Positions 17,794-27,496 of a DNA stretch of 64,000 nucleotides are shown piece after piece. Under the pieces are notes generated by a model. That model worked only from the letters and a program-made list of their open reading frames with translations. It made no database searches and was not told where the DNA came from. Numbering within the stretch: the first letter of the stretch is position 1; each line of letters opens with the position of its first letter. The stretch is from DATJLY01 sp963729295 (lineage in GTDB: Bacteria; Pseudomonadota; Alphaproteobacteria; ATCC43930; CGMCC-115725): the NCBI GenBank assembly GCA_963729295.1, contig CAVSNJ010000012.1, positions 62,001-126,000 of the forward strand, given 5' to 3'. Made by a program: the position numbers and the translations under genes.

Positions 17794-18583
17794 TGCTGCT
17801 CGCGGTCGAGCACCTGAGCATGCGCTTCGGCGGGTTGTTGGCGGTCGACGACGTGTCGTTCGCCGCCGCCGCGGGTGCGATCACGGCGATCATCGGCCCC
17901 AACGGAGCCGGCAAGACGACCGTCTTCAACTGCCTCACCGGCTTTTATCGCCCGAGCATCGGGCGGCTGGCGCTCACGCGCAGCGGGCGCACCCATTTCC
18001 TCGAACGCATGGACGGGTTCCGCATCGCGCGCGACGCGGGGCTCGCGCGCACGTTCCAGAACATCCGCCTCTTCGCCGGCATGACCGTACTCGAGAACCT
18101 GATCGTGGCGCAGCACGCGCCCCTGATGCGCGCGAGCGCGTTTTCGCTCGCGGGCCTGTTGGGCCTGCCCGCCTATCGCCGCGCCGAGACGAAAGCGATT
18201 GCGAAGGCGTGCCGTTGGCTCGAGCGCATCGGGCTTTTGCCGCGCGCCAATGACGCGGCCGGGAACCTGCCCTATGGCGCGCAGCGCCGCCTCGAGATCG
18301 CGCGCGCCATGTGCACCGAGCCGGCGCTCCTCTGCCTCGACGAGCCGGCGGCCGGGCTCAATGCGCGCGAAACCGGCGAGCTGATGGCGCTGCTGCGCGC
18401 CATCCGGGACGAGACCGGGATCGGCATTCTCCTGATCGAGCACGACATGCGGCTCGTCATGGGCATCTCCGACCGGATCGTCGTGCTGAACTACGGGCGC
18501 AAGATCGCCGATGGCCCGCCCGACGCTGTCCGGCGCGACGCGGCCGTCATCAAGGCCTATCTCGGCGAGGAGGAGGACGCCTG

Positions 18584-18584
<1 letters not shown>
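17793..18584 (+). CDS. livG: Branched-chain amino-acid ABC transporter ATP-binding protein LivG
   Basis: Cytoplasmic ATPase, 263 residues, with Walker A GPNGAGKTT and Q-loop TFQNIRLF. The LivG-type signature is LPYGAQRRLEIARAM in place of LSGGQ, followed by Walker B LLCLDEPAAGLN and the switch histidine IEHDM. It forms a heterodimer with LivF to drive the LivH/LivM channel. The TGA of livM and the ATG overlap. Confidence 0.96.
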
Positions 18585-19290
<706 letters not shown>

Positions 19291-19294
<4 letters not shown>

Positions 19295-19641
19295 CCGCAT
19301 TCCTCGTCCTGACGGTCGTGCTGTTCGGCGCGGCGGCGTCGATGACCGGCCAGGCGCTGGCGCGCAATTGGCGGCCCATCTGGCAGATCGCGCTTTATGC
19401 GGCGCTGCTGGCCGCCGCCGACCGGTTCCTGCTCTACGCGCTCTTCGGCGCCGATCTTCTGTCGCCCGGCGGCTACGGTGCGGCCGCTGTGATCCTGCTC
19501 GCCGCCGCCGCCACGAGCTATCGCTTGACGCAGGCCCGGCGCATGGTCGCGCAGTATCCTTGGCTTTACGAGCGCGCGGGCGCATTCGGCTGGCGCGAGC
19601 GCCGGGCGATGATAGAATTACCCCAAGCCACAGCGGAGTGA
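19291..19641 (+). CDS. Small membrane protein of the liv operon (DUF6867-type)
   Basis: A 116-residue protein with three predicted membrane helices (about residues 3-24, 31-52 and 58-80) and a cytoplasmic tail, QARRMVAQYPWLYERAG, ending in a charged helix. It overlaps livF by four bases and ends three bases before livK, so it is made with the transporter. From memory, it corresponds to an uncharacterised alphaproteobacterial family (DUF6867) found in such operons. It may be an accessory subunit or regulator of the transporter; that is inference from position only. Confidence 0.8.
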
Positions 19642-19644
19642 GCC

Positions 19645-20760
19645 ATGAGCGGAGTGAGGTCTCTTCTCGCAGCGTCGGTGCTGGTCGCGTGGGCGGGGCT
19701 CGCGGCGGCACAGGACATCCCGATCGCGGTCGTCGGCCCCATCACCGGCGAGGACGCCGCCTTCGGCGACCAGATGAAGCGCGGCGCCGACATGGCGGTC
19801 AAGGACATCAACGCGCATGGCGGCGTGCTCGGCAAGCAGCTCAAGATGTTCACCGGCGACGATGCGTGCGATCCGAAGCAGGGGGTCGCGGTCGCCAACC
19901 AGATGGTGAATGACGGCGTCGTGTTCGTCGCCGGGCATTTCTGCTCGGGCGCCTCGATTCCGGCCTCCGCCGTCTATGCCGAGAGCGGCATCCTGCAGAT
20001 CACGCCGGCCTCGACCAACCCGCTCCTCACCGACCAGGCGGCGAAGAACGGCTGGACCAACGTCTTCCGCACCTGCGGCCGCGACGATCAGCAGGGCCGC
20101 GTCGCCGGCACATATCTCGCCGCGCATTTCAAAGGCAAGCCGATCGCCATCGTCCAGGACAAGACGGCCTATGGCAAAGGCCTCGCCGACGAGACCAAGA
20201 AGACCTTGAACGCCGCCGGCATCACGGAGGTGATGTACGAATCCGTGAACCAGGGCGACAAGGATTTCTCCGCCCTCGTCAGTAAGATGAAGGAGGCGAA
20301 GGTCGCCGCGATCTTCTATGGCGGCTATTTCACAGAAGCGGGGCTCCTGATCCGCCAAGCGCACGAGCAGGGGCTCGACGCCGTGCTGATGGGCGGCGAC
20401 GCGCTCGCGACCGAGGAATACTGGAAGATCACCGGCGATACCGGCGCCAAGACGCTGATGACCTTCTCGCCCGACCCGCGCAAGATGACGTCGGCCAAGG
20501 ACGTCGTCGCCGAGTTCAAGGCGCAGGGCTACGATCCCGAAGGCTACACGCTCTACACCTATGCTGCGATCCAGGTGTTCGCCGAGGCCGCGAAGAAGGC
20601 CGGCTCGGTCAAGGTCGACGATCTGGCCAAGACGCTGCGCGCCAACCGCTTCGACACCGTCCTCGGCAATATCGGCTTCGACGCCAAAGGCGACGTGATC
20701 GGGCCCGACTACGTCGTCTATGTCTGGAACAACGGCAAGTACGACGAGATCGGCGGCTAG
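19645..20760 (+). CDS. livK: Branched-chain amino-acid ABC transporter substrate-binding protein
   Basis: Periplasmic Leu/Ile/Val-binding protein, 371 residues, with a signal peptide ending near AAAQ (residue 23). The mature chain starts DIPIAVVGPITGEDAAFGDQM and contains GHFCSGASIPASAVYAE and NPLLTDQAAKNGWTNVFRTCGRDDQQG, typical of LivJ/LivK. It closes the liv operon. The ligand may be any aliphatic amino acid or related acid. Convergent mucR starts its stop codon three bases downstream. Confidence 0.94.
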   Translation: MSGVRSLLAASVLVAWAGLAAAQDIPIAVVGPITGEDAAFGDQMKRGADMAVKDINAHGGVLGKQLKMFTGDDACDPKQGVAVANQMVNDGVVFVAGHFCSGASIPASAVYAESGILQITPASTNPLLTDQAAKNGWTNVFRTCGRDDQQGRVAGTYLAAHFKGKPIAIVQDKTAYGKGLADETKKTLNAAGITEVMYESVNQGDKDFSALVSKMKEAKVAAIFYGGYFTEAGLLIRQAHEQGLDAVLMGGDALATEEYWKITGDTGAKTLMTFSPDPRKMTSAKDVVAEFKAQGYDPEGYTLYTYAAIQVFAEAAKKAGSVKVDDLAKTLRANRFDTVLGNIGFDAKGDVIGPDYVVYVWNNGKYDEIGG

Positions 20761-20763
20761 GCG

Positions 20764-21222
20764 CTACTTCCGCACCGGCACGGCGCTGCGCCGCAGGCCC
20801 TTACGGTTGCCGGCGCGGCCCAAGCCGATCTTCTTGGCGAAGGCCGAGCGCTGGTCGGCATAGTTCGGCGCCACCATCGGATAGTCCGCCGGCAGGCCCC
20901 ATTTCTGGCGGTACTGGTCGGGCGTCAGATTGTAGCTCGAGCGCAGATGGCGCTTCAGCATCTTGAGCTTCTTGCCGTCCTCCAGGCAGACGAGATAGTC
21001 GGCATGGACCGAGCGGCGCACCGGCACCGCCGGCTTTTGCGCGCTCGCCGCGCCGCCGCCGTCGCCGTCCTCGAGCCCTTTCAGCGAGCGATAGACCGTG
21101 GCGATCACCTCGATGATCTGCGTGCCCGGCATCGGGTTCTTGCGCAGATACGCGGCGACCACCGTCGTGGTCATGCGCAGCACGTGCGGCGTCGCTGCCT
21201 TGGTCACTGCAGGCTCGGCCAT
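20764..21222 (-). CDS. mucR: MucR/Ros family transcriptional regulator with incomplete zinc-finger ligands
   Basis: Global regulator of the Ros/MucR family, 152 residues; members control exopolysaccharide, motility and cell-cycle genes. An N-terminal oligomerisation region (residues 12-50) precedes the single zinc-finger-like DNA-binding domain YLVCLEDGKKLKMLKRHLRS, followed by the conserved LTPDQYRQKWGLPADYPMVAPNYA. Cys79 and His92 match Ros, but Asp82 replaces the second Cys and the distal His positions 96-97 are Ser-Tyr. Such zinc-poor or zinc-free members are known among rhizobial relatives. MucR proteins are usually autoregulated; the AT-rich stretch upstream is a plausible target. Confidence 0.92.
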   Translation of the reverse strand: MAEPAVTKAATPHVLRMTTTVVAAYLRKNPMPGTQIIEVIATVYRSLKGLEDGDGGGAASAQKPAVPVRRSVHADYLVCLEDGKKLKMLKRHLRSSYNLTPDQYRQKWGLPADYPMVAPNYADQRSAFAKKIGLGRAGNRKGLRRSAVPVRK

Positions 21223-21249
21223 GTCTAGGGGCTCCCGGGTATGGCTGGA

Positions 21250-21278
21250 ATGATTGCAGCGCGAAAAAATCGAGTCAA
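21250..21278 (-). promoter_or_regulatory. Probable mucR promoter
   Basis: On the minus strand, TTGACT (21273-21278), a 17-base T-rich spacer and AATCAT (21250-21255) fit a sigma-70-type promoter 28 bases before the mucR start. The spacer's T-run is the kind of AT-rich tract that MucR proteins bind. Confidence 0.45.
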
Positions 21279-21484
21279 TCTAAACCCGGGCGCGCGCCAT
21301 TGCTGGGGTCGCGGCCGACCAGATCTGGCGCGCCGCAATCGTTCCGTTCCACGCGCCCGGCCGATTCGCTGCCCAGCCGGGTTTTTACTGGGCACCCGCG
21401 CAACGACCGCGATCAATGGTAGGCGGCTGGCGGGCGACCCCGACATCTGGTAGAGTCGGGTGGCTTCTCGATTTCTGGGTGCCA

Positions 21485-21922
21485 ATGCCCGAATGCGTCG
21501 CGGTTGCCGCCGATCACGGCGGTTTCGACCTCAAGACCGTGCTCCTGCCAGAGCTTGCGGCGCTCGGGTTCGTCGTCCTCGACCTCGGCACCGGCGCGCG
21601 CGAGCCGGTCGATTATCCGGACTTCGCCGACGCGGTGGCGCGCGCGATCGAAACCGGCCGCGCCGACAGCGGCCTCCTCGTTTGCGGCACGGGCATCGGC
21701 ATGTCGATTGCGGCGAACCGCCATCCCGCCGTGCGCGCCGCCCTCTGCCACGACGGCTTGACCGCGCGGCTCGCGCGCCAACATAACGACGCCAACGTCC
21801 TCGTCCTGGGCGGCCGCCTCATCGGCCCGGAGGCGGCGAAGGACTGTCTGCGGATTTTCTTCGCCACCAAATTCGACGGCGGCCGCCATGCCCGCCGCGT
21901 CGCCAAATTGGCCCGAGTATAA
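21485..21922 (+). CDS. rpiB: Ribose-5-phosphate isomerase B
   Basis: Interconverts ribose-5-phosphate and ribulose-5-phosphate, which also supplies the ribulose-5-phosphate used by RibB downstream. The 145 residues show the RpiB start VAVAADHGGFDLK, the phosphate/active-site segment GLLVCGTGIGMSIAANRHPAVRAAL with the catalytic Cys, and ARQHNDANVLVLGGR. The ATG at 21485 gives the usual length. It begins the cluster leading to glyA, an order common in alphaproteobacteria. Confidence 0.95.
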   Translation: MPECVAVAADHGGFDLKTVLLPELAALGFVVLDLGTGAREPVDYPDFADAVARAIETGRADSGLLVCGTGIGMSIAANRHPAVRAALCHDGLTARLARQHNDANVLVLGGRLIGPEAAKDCLRIFFATKFDGGRHARRVAKLARV

Positions 21923-21932
21923 GGTTCGCCTG

Positions 21933-23231
21933 ATGTCCACCGCCCGTCCCGCCGCGCTTTCTTCGAACAGCTTCTTCTCGGCCTCGCTCGCCGACGCCGA
22001 TCCCGAGCTCGCCGCCGCGGTCGGCCGCGAATTGGCGCGCCAGCAGGAGCAGATCGAGCTGATCGCGTCCGAGAACATCGTCTCGCGCGCGGTGCTCGAG
22101 GCGCAGGGCACGGTGCTCACCAACAAATACGCCGAGGGCTATCCCGGTCGGCGTTACTACGGCGGCTGCGAGCATGTCGACGTCGTCGAGCAGCTCGCGA
22201 TCGACCGCGCCAAGCGCCTCTTCGGCTGCGCCTTCGCCAATGTGCAGCCGCATTCGGGCTCGCAGGCGAACCAGGCGGTGATGCTCGCGCTGTTGCAGCC
22301 GGGCGACACCGTGCTCGGCATGTCGCTCGCCGCCGGCGGCCATCTCTCGCACGGCGCGCCGCCCAACATCTCGGGCAAGTGGTTCCATGCCGTGCAGTAC
22401 GGCGTCCGGCGCGAGGACGCGCGCATCGATTTCGACGAGGTCGAGCGCCTGGCGCGCACGGAAAAGCCGAAGCTCATCATCGCCGGCGGATCGGCATATC
22501 CGCGCGTCATCGACTTCGCGCGCTTCCGCCGTATCGCCGACGAGGTCGGGGCCTATCTCATGGTCGATATGGCGCATTTCGCCGGGCTCGTCGCCGGCGG
22601 CGCCCATCCGAGCCCGCTGCCGCATGCGCACGTCGTCACGACCACGACGCACAAGACGATGCGGGGCCCGCGCGGCGGCATGGTCCTCGCCGACGACGAG
22701 GACATCGGCAAGAAGATCAACAGCGCGGTCTTTCCCGGCCTTCAGGGCGGACCGCTTATGCATGTCATCGCGGCCAAGGCGGTGATGCTCGCCGAAGCGC
22801 TGCGGCCCGAATTCAAGCTCTATGCCCGCGCCGTCGTCGACAACGCCAAGACGCTCGCCGCGACGCTCGCCGAGCGCGGCCTCGCCATCGTCTCGGGCGG
22901 CACCGACACGCATCTGATGCTGGTCGATCTCCGGCCGAAGCGATTGACCGGCCGCGCCGCCGAAGTGGCGCTCGAGCGCGCCGGCATCACCTGCAACAAG
23001 AACGGCATTCCATTCGATCCGGAACGGCCGACCGTCACCTCGGGCGTTCGCCTCGGCAGCCCGGCCGCCACGACGCGCGGCTTCGGCCAGGCCGAGTTCC
23101 GCCATGTCGGCGAGCTGATCGCCGAAGTGCTCGACGGCGTGGCGGCACATGGCGACCGCAACGAGACGGTCGAGGCATCGGTGCGGGCAAAGGTGCGCGA
23201 ATTGTGCGCGCGCTTTCCGGTCTATCCCTAG
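21933..23231 (+). CDS. glyA: Serine hydroxymethyltransferase
   Basis: PLP enzyme converting serine and tetrahydrofolate to glycine and 5,10-methylene-THF. The 432 residues carry IELIASENIVSRAV, TNKYAEGYPGRRYYGGCE, the PLP aspartate in VDMAHFAGL, and the Schiff-base lysine in TTTTHKTMRGPRGG. The chosen ATG at 21933 follows AAGG and gives a family-typical N-terminus; it begins ten bases after rpiB. Confidence 0.97.
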   Translation: MSTARPAALSSNSFFSASLADADPELAAAVGRELARQQEQIELIASENIVSRAVLEAQGTVLTNKYAEGYPGRRYYGGCEHVDVVEQLAIDRAKRLFGCAFANVQPHSGSQANQAVMLALLQPGDTVLGMSLAAGGHLSHGAPPNISGKWFHAVQYGVRREDARIDFDEVERLARTEKPKLIIAGGSAYPRVIDFARFRRIADEVGAYLMVDMAHFAGLVAGGAHPSPLPHAHVVTTTTHKTMRGPRGGMVLADDEDIGKKINSAVFPGLQGGPLMHVIAAKAVMLAEALRPEFKLYARAVVDNAKTLAATLAERGLAIVSGGTDTHLMLVDLRPKRLTGRAAEVALERAGITCNKNGIPFDPERPTVTSGVRLGSPAATTRGFGQAEFRHVGELIAEVLDGVAAHGDRNETVEASVRAKVRELCARFPVYP

Positions 23232-23258
23232 ACCGGGCTTGAGCGGGGAGGGAGGCAC

Positions 23259-23723
23259 ATGCGCTGTCCGTTCTGCGGCTGCGAGGACACCCAGGTGAAG
23301 GATTCGCGTCCGACCGACGATCGCGGCGCGATCCGGCGGCGGCGGCAATGTCCCAACTGCGCCGCGCGCTTTACCACGTTCGAACGCGTCCAGCTCCGCG
23401 AGCTCACGGTCGTGAAGAAGAACGAGGTGCGCGAGCCGTTCGACCGCGACAAGCTCGCGCGCTCGCTCCGCATCGCGCTCAGGAAACGCCCGGTCGAGCC
23501 CGACCGGATCGAGCGCGTCATCAATTCGATCGTGCGCCAGCTCGAAAGCTCGGGCGAGACCGAGATCCCGAGCGACATGATCGGCGAACTGGTGATGGAA
23601 TCGCTGGCGTCGCTCGATCAGGTGGCTTATGTCCGTTTTGCATCGGTCTACCGCAACTTCCGCGAGGCCAAGGATTTCGGCGAATTCATCGGCCGCATCG
23701 GCGCCAACGTCGAGAGCGATTGA
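23259..23723 (+). CDS. nrdR: Transcriptional repressor NrdR
   Basis: Nucleotide-sensing repressor of ribonucleotide-reductase genes, 154 residues. The N-terminal zinc ribbon has the paired cysteines MRCPFCGCEDTQVKDSR and RRQCPNCAARFTTFER; the remainder is the ATP-cone domain (VVKKNEVREPFDRDKL onward). A strong GGGAGGGAGG precedes the ATG. It sits between glyA and ribD, the usual place in this class. Confidence 0.97.
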   Translation: MRCPFCGCEDTQVKDSRPTDDRGAIRRRRQCPNCAARFTTFERVQLRELTVVKKNEVREPFDRDKLARSLRIALRKRPVEPDRIERVINSIVRQLESSGETEIPSDMIGELVMESLASLDQVAYVRFASVYRNFREAKDFGEFIGRIGANVESD

Positions 23724-23748
23724 CGCGCGGGAGCAGGATCTCGCGCAT

Positions 23749-24828
23749 ATGCGGACGGCGCTGCGCTTGGCCGAGCGCGGCCTCGGCGCGGTATGGCCCA
23801 ATCCCTCGGTCGGCTGCGTCATTGTCGCGTCGGGCGAAGTGGTCGGCCGCGGCTGGACCCAAGCCGGCGGCCGCCCGCACGGCGAGACCGAAGCGCTGGC
23901 GCGCGCCGGCGCGCGCGCCCGCGGCGCCACCGCTTATGTAAGCCTCGAGCCGTGCTGCCACTGGGGCAAGACGCCGCCTTGCACCGATGCGCTGGCCGCT
24001 GCCGGCATCGCGCGCGTCGTCATGCCGATCGAGGATCCCGATCCGCGCGTCGCCGGCAAAGGCGTGGCGCGCCTGCGTGCCGCCGGGATCGCGGTCGAGA
24101 TCGGGCTTCTGGCGCACGAGGCCGCGGCGGTGAATGCCGGCTTCCTGTCGCGCCTCACGCGCGGCCGGCCGCTCGTCACGCTCAAGCTCGCGACCACGCT
24201 CGACGGTCGTATCGCCACCGCGGCGGGCGAAAGCCGCTGGATCACCGGACCCGCGGCGCGCGACCGCGCGCATCTCCTACGCGCGACGCACGACGCCGTC
24301 ATGGTCGGCAGCAACACCGTCGTCATCGACGATCCGCTGCTCACCTGCCGGCTCGGCGGGCTCGAGCGCCGGAGCCCGGTGCGGATCGTCGTCGATGGCC
24401 GGCTGCGCGTGCCCTTGACCGCGCGGGTCGTCGCCGGCGCGCATGATCCGCCGACCTGGTTCCTGGTCGGCTCGGGCGCGGACCCGGCGCGGCATCAGGC
24501 CTTTGCCGAATGCGGCGTCGAGCTGTTGGAGACGAAACACGGCGCCAGCGGCGAGCTCGATCTCGCCGACGGCCTGCACGAGCTCGGGCGCCGCGGCATC
24601 ACGCGGCTCCTCGTCGAAGGCGGCGGCGGGCTTGCCGCGGCGCTCTTCGCGGCCGGGCTCGTCGATCGCATCCTGTGGTTCCGCGCGCCCATGGTGCTGG
24701 GCGGCGACGGCCGCGCCGCTGTGGCGGCGTTGGGCCTTGCGGCGCTCGACGGCGCGCCTCGTTTCGAGCGCCGCTCGGTCGAGCTCGTCGGCGAGGATGT
24801 GCTGGAAACATTTGAACGGGCGGACTAG
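23749..24828 (+). CDS. ribD: Riboflavin biosynthesis protein RibD (deaminase/reductase)
   Basis: Bifunctional enzyme for the second and third steps of riboflavin synthesis from GTP. The N-terminal deaminase has HGETEAL and the zinc site SLEPCCHWGKTPPCTDAL. The C-terminal reductase has TLDGRIATAAGESRWITG and LLVEGGGGLAAALF. The ATG at 23749 gives 359 residues, but homologues usually have a few residues more. The frame stays open upstream to within the nrdR end without a standard start codon, so the true N-terminus is uncertain. A ribE gene follows after 11 bases. Confidence 0.93.
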   Translation: MRTALRLAERGLGAVWPNPSVGCVIVASGEVVGRGWTQAGGRPHGETEALARAGARARGATAYVSLEPCCHWGKTPPCTDALAAAGIARVVMPIEDPDPRVAGKGVARLRAAGIAVEIGLLAHEAAAVNAGFLSRLTRGRPLVTLKLATTLDGRIATAAGESRWITGPAARDRAHLLRATHDAVMVGSNTVVIDDPLLTCRLGGLERRSPVRIVVDGRLRVPLTARVVAGAHDPPTWFLVGSGADPARHQAFAECGVELLETKHGASGELDLADGLHELGRRGITRLLVEGGGGLAAALFAAGLVDRILWFRAPMVLGGDGRAAVAALGLAALDGAPRFERRSVELVGEDVLETFERAD

Positions 24829-24839
24829 TTTACGCCGTC

Positions 24840-25433
24840 ATGTTCACCGGAATAGTCAGCGACGTGGGCCAAGTCCGCGAGGTGATTCAAGAGGGCGACC
24901 GGCGCTTCCGCATCGCCACCGCGTTCGACCTCGACGAGACCGCGATCGGCGCCTCGATCTCGTGCGCCGGCGTGTGCTTGAGCGCGATCGAGAAAGGGCC
25001 CGGCTGGTTCGGCGTCTCCGCCTCGGCCGAGACGCTCGCGCGCACGTCGCTCGGATCGTGGCGCGTCGGCACGCACGTCAATCTCGAACGGTCGCTCAAA
25101 AGCGGCGACGAGATGGGCGGGCACATCGTCATGGGCCATGTCGATGCCGTCGCCGAGATCGTCGAGCGGCGCCCCGAGGGCGATTCGCTGCGCTTCACGT
25201 TCGAAGTGCCGCAAGGCTACGAGACCGCGCTCGCGAGCAAGGGCTCGGTCGCGCTCGACGGCGTCTCGCTCACCGTCAACGAGGTGCGCGGCCGGCGCTT
25301 CGGCGTCAACATCATTCCGATCACACAGGAGAAGACGACGTTCGGCACGGCCAAGGTTGGCGACAAGGTCAACCTCGAGATCAACGTCATCGCCCGCTAC
25401 ATCGCACGCATCTTGGGAAGGACGCTCACATGA
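24840..25433 (+). CDS. ribE: Riboflavin synthase, alpha chain
   Basis: Dismutates two 6,7-dimethyl-8-ribityllumazine molecules to riboflavin and the pyrimidine recycled to RibH. The 197-residue chain begins MFTGIVSDVGQV and consists of two lumazine-binding beta-barrel repeats (about residues 1-95 and 96-190). GHIVMGHVD and SVALDGVSLTVNEV are the second-repeat motifs. It overlaps ribBA by four bases (ATGA). Confidence 0.96.
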   Translation: MFTGIVSDVGQVREVIQEGDRRFRIATAFDLDETAIGASISCAGVCLSAIEKGPGWFGVSASAETLARTSLGSWRVGTHVNLERSLKSGDEMGGHIVMGHVDAVAEIVERRPEGDSLRFTFEVPQGYETALASKGSVALDGVSLTVNEVRGRRFGVNIIPITQEKTTFGTAKVGDKVNLEINVIARYIARILGRTLT

Positions 25434-26542
25434 GCTTCGTCGAGGTCATCTCTCCGATCGAGGAGATCATCGAGGAGGCGCGCAACGGCCGCATGTTCAT
25501 CCTGGTCGATGACGAGGATCGCGAGAACGAAGGCGACCTCGTCATCCCGGCGCAGATGACGACGCCCGAGGCGATCAATTTCATGGCGAAGCACGGCCGC
25601 GGCCTCATCTGCCTCGCCTTGCCGCGGCAGCGCTGCGAGGAGCTCCGCCTGCCGCTCATGGCGCAGCACAACGCATCGCGCCTGCAAACCGCCTTCACCG
25701 TCTCGATCGAGGCGAAGGACGGCGTCACGACCGGCATCTCGGCGCCCGACCGCGCGCGCACGGTCGCGGTGGCGATCGATCCGACCAAGGGGCCCGACGC
25801 GATCGTGACGCCGGGGCACATCTTTCCGCTGATGGCGCGCGACGGCGGCGTCTTGGCGCGCACCGGTCACACCGAGGCCTCGGTCGATATCGCGCGGCTT
25901 GCCGGCCTCAATCCCGCGGGCGTGATCTGCGAGATCATGAACGACGACGGCACCATGGCGCGCCGGCCCGAGCTCGTCGCCTTCGCCCAGTTCCACGGCC
26001 TCAAGATCGCCACCATCGCCGATCTCATCGCCTACCGCCGGCGCCACGACCGCATCGTCGAGCGCCTGCTGGAAACGCCGTTCACCAGCGATATCGGCGG
26101 CGAATGGCGCATGTACATCTATGCGAACAAAGTGGCCTATGCCGAGCATCTCGCGCTCGTCAAAGGTGATATCACCACGCCCGAGCCGGTGCTGACGCGC
26201 ATGCACGCGGTCAATTTCCTCGACGACGCGCTCGCCTACACCAGAAGCGGCCGCGGCCAGTTGCTGCAGCGCGCGATGCGGATGATCGCCGACGAGGGCC
26301 GCGGCATCGTCGTGCTGCTGCGCGAGCGCACCGCGACGGCGCTCTCCGACCGGATACGCGGTTTCATCGAGAACGGACGGCCGCCGACCGCGCTGCGCGA
26401 CTATGGCATCGGCGCGCAGATCCTGATCGATCTCGGCGTGCGCGACATGATCCTGCTGACGAACCAGCCGCGCCTCATCGTCGGCCTCGACGGCTATGGG
26501 CTCCATGTCGTCGGCAACCGGCCCATACCGACCGGCGGCTGA
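25430..26542 (+). CDS. ribBA: RibB with degenerate GTP-cyclohydrolase-II-like domain (RibBX type)
   Basis: The N-terminal half (residues 1-205) is 3,4-dihydroxy-2-butanone-4-phosphate synthase, with the acidic loop VDDEDRENEGDL, the HGRGLIC segment and RTGHTEAS; it makes the four-carbon unit of riboflavin from ribulose-5-phosphate. The C-terminal half aligns with GTP cyclohydrolase II, but where that enzyme has three zinc cysteines (HSECLTGD...RCDCG) this one reads MHAVNFLDDALAYTRSGRG. No zinc site remains. The second half is therefore the non-catalytic RibX form described for many proteobacteria, and a separate ribA is expected. It overlaps ribE; ribH follows after one base. Confidence 0.93.
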   Translation: MSFVEVISPIEEIIEEARNGRMFILVDDEDRENEGDLVIPAQMTTPEAINFMAKHGRGLICLALPRQRCEELRLPLMAQHNASRLQTAFTVSIEAKDGVTTGISAPDRARTVAVAIDPTKGPDAIVTPGHIFPLMARDGGVLARTGHTEASVDIARLAGLNPAGVICEIMNDDGTMARRPELVAFAQFHGLKIATIADLIAYRRRHDRIVERLLETPFTSDIGGEWRMYIYANKVAYAEHLALVKGDITTPEPVLTRMHAVNFLDDALAYTRSGRGQLLQRAMRMIADEGRGIVVLLRERTATALSDRIRGFIENGRPPTALRDYGIGAQILIDLGVRDMILLTNQPRLIVGLDGYGLHVVGNRPIPTGG

Positions 26543-26543
26543 C

Positions 26544-27005
26544 ATGGCGCGGGCGCCGCACGTCATGGTGGTCGAAGCGCGCTATTACGCGCACATCTCC
26601 GACGAGCTCGCAAAGGGCGCGCTCGCGGCGCTCGCCTCGGCCAACGCGACGCATCAGCGCATCACCGTGCCGGGCGCGTTCGAGATTCCGGCCGCGATCC
26701 GCTTCGCCGCGACGGCGGCGGCAAAGGGCACCGGCCCGCGCTTTGACGGCTATGTCGCCTTGGGCTGCGTCATCCGCGGCGAGACCTCGCACTACGAGCA
26801 TGTGTGCCAGGAATGCGCGCGCGGGCTCCAGGACCTCGCCGTCGGGCACGAGCTCGCGATCGGCTTCGGCGTCCTCACCTGCGAGAACGAGGCGCAGGCC
26901 TTGGCCCGCGCGCAGGTCGAGAAGCGCAACAAGGGCGGCGAGGCGGTGCGCGCCTGCCTCGCCATGATCGAGCTGAAGCGAAGCCTCGGCCTCATCCCGC
27001 CATGA
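26544..27005 (+). CDS. ribH: 6,7-dimethyl-8-ribityllumazine synthase
   Basis: Condenses the RibB product with the RibD pathway pyrimidine to give lumazine. The 153 residues show VPGAFEIPAAIRFAA, DGYVALGCVIRGETSHYEHV with the catalytic His, and GFGVLTCENEAQA. The ATG lies two bases after the ribBA stop. The stop overlaps the nusB start. Confidence 0.95.
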   Translation: MARAPHVMVVEARYYAHISDELAKGALAALASANATHQRITVPGAFEIPAAIRFAATAAAKGTGPRFDGYVALGCVIRGETSHYEHVCQECARGLQDLAVGHELAIGFGVLTCENEAQALARAQVEKRNKGGEAVRACLAMIELKRSLGLIPP

Positions 27006-27496
27006 GCGACAGCGACGGCACCGCGCCCAGGCAACCCGCCGGCCGGCGCCGCAGCGCCGCACGCCTCGCCGTCGTCCAGGCGCTCTACCAGATCGAGATC
27101 GCGGGCGCGCCGGTCGAAACCGTGATCTCCGAATTCTTGCGCGACGGCATCGACCCCGATCACCGCGGTGTCTTTGACGAGGCGCTGTTCGCCGATATCG
27201 TGCGCGGCGCCTCCGCGCGGCTGGCCGAGCTCGACCTCCGCATCGGCGAAGTCCTGACGCCGGACTGGCCGCTCGAGCGTCTCGAGAACGTGCTGCGCGC
27301 GATCCTGCGCGCCGGCACCTACGAGCTCGCGGCACGCATCGACGTGCCGGCGCCGGTCGTCATCAGCGAGTATCTCGACATCGCGCACGCCTTCTTCGCG
27401 GGCAAGGAGCCGGGCCTCGTCAACGGCGTGCTCGACCGGCTCGCGCGCAGCCTCCGGCCGGGGGAAGACCGTGACCGCGCCGCCTCGTCTCGATGA
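27002..27496 (+). CDS. nusB: Transcription antitermination protein NusB
   Basis: RNA-binding antitermination factor acting with NusE (S10) on rRNA boxA. The 164-residue all-helical chain has RRSAARLAVVQALYQIEIAG at the start and AGTYELAARIDVPAPVVISEYLDIAHAF towards the end, both typical. It overlaps ribH (ATGA) and thiL by 26 bases, so the riboflavin genes, nusB and thiL form one transcript. Confidence 0.95.
   Translation: MSDSDGTAPRQPAGRRRSAARLAVVQALYQIEIAGAPVETVISEFLRDGIDPDHRGVFDEALFADIVRGASARLAELDLRIGEVLTPDWPLERLENVLRAILRAGTYELAARIDVPAPVVISEYLDIAHAFFAGKEPGLVNGVLDRLARSLRPGEDRDRAASSR

Noticed and set aside
21390..21415. Terminator-like hairpin GCCCAG/CTGGGC before rpiB
   Set aside because: The T-run lies in the loop rather than after the stem, and no gene ends upstream on that strand.
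21819..23930. 703-codon open frame antisense to glyA and nrdR
   Set aside because: Runs across several genuine genes on the other strand and has shadow composition.
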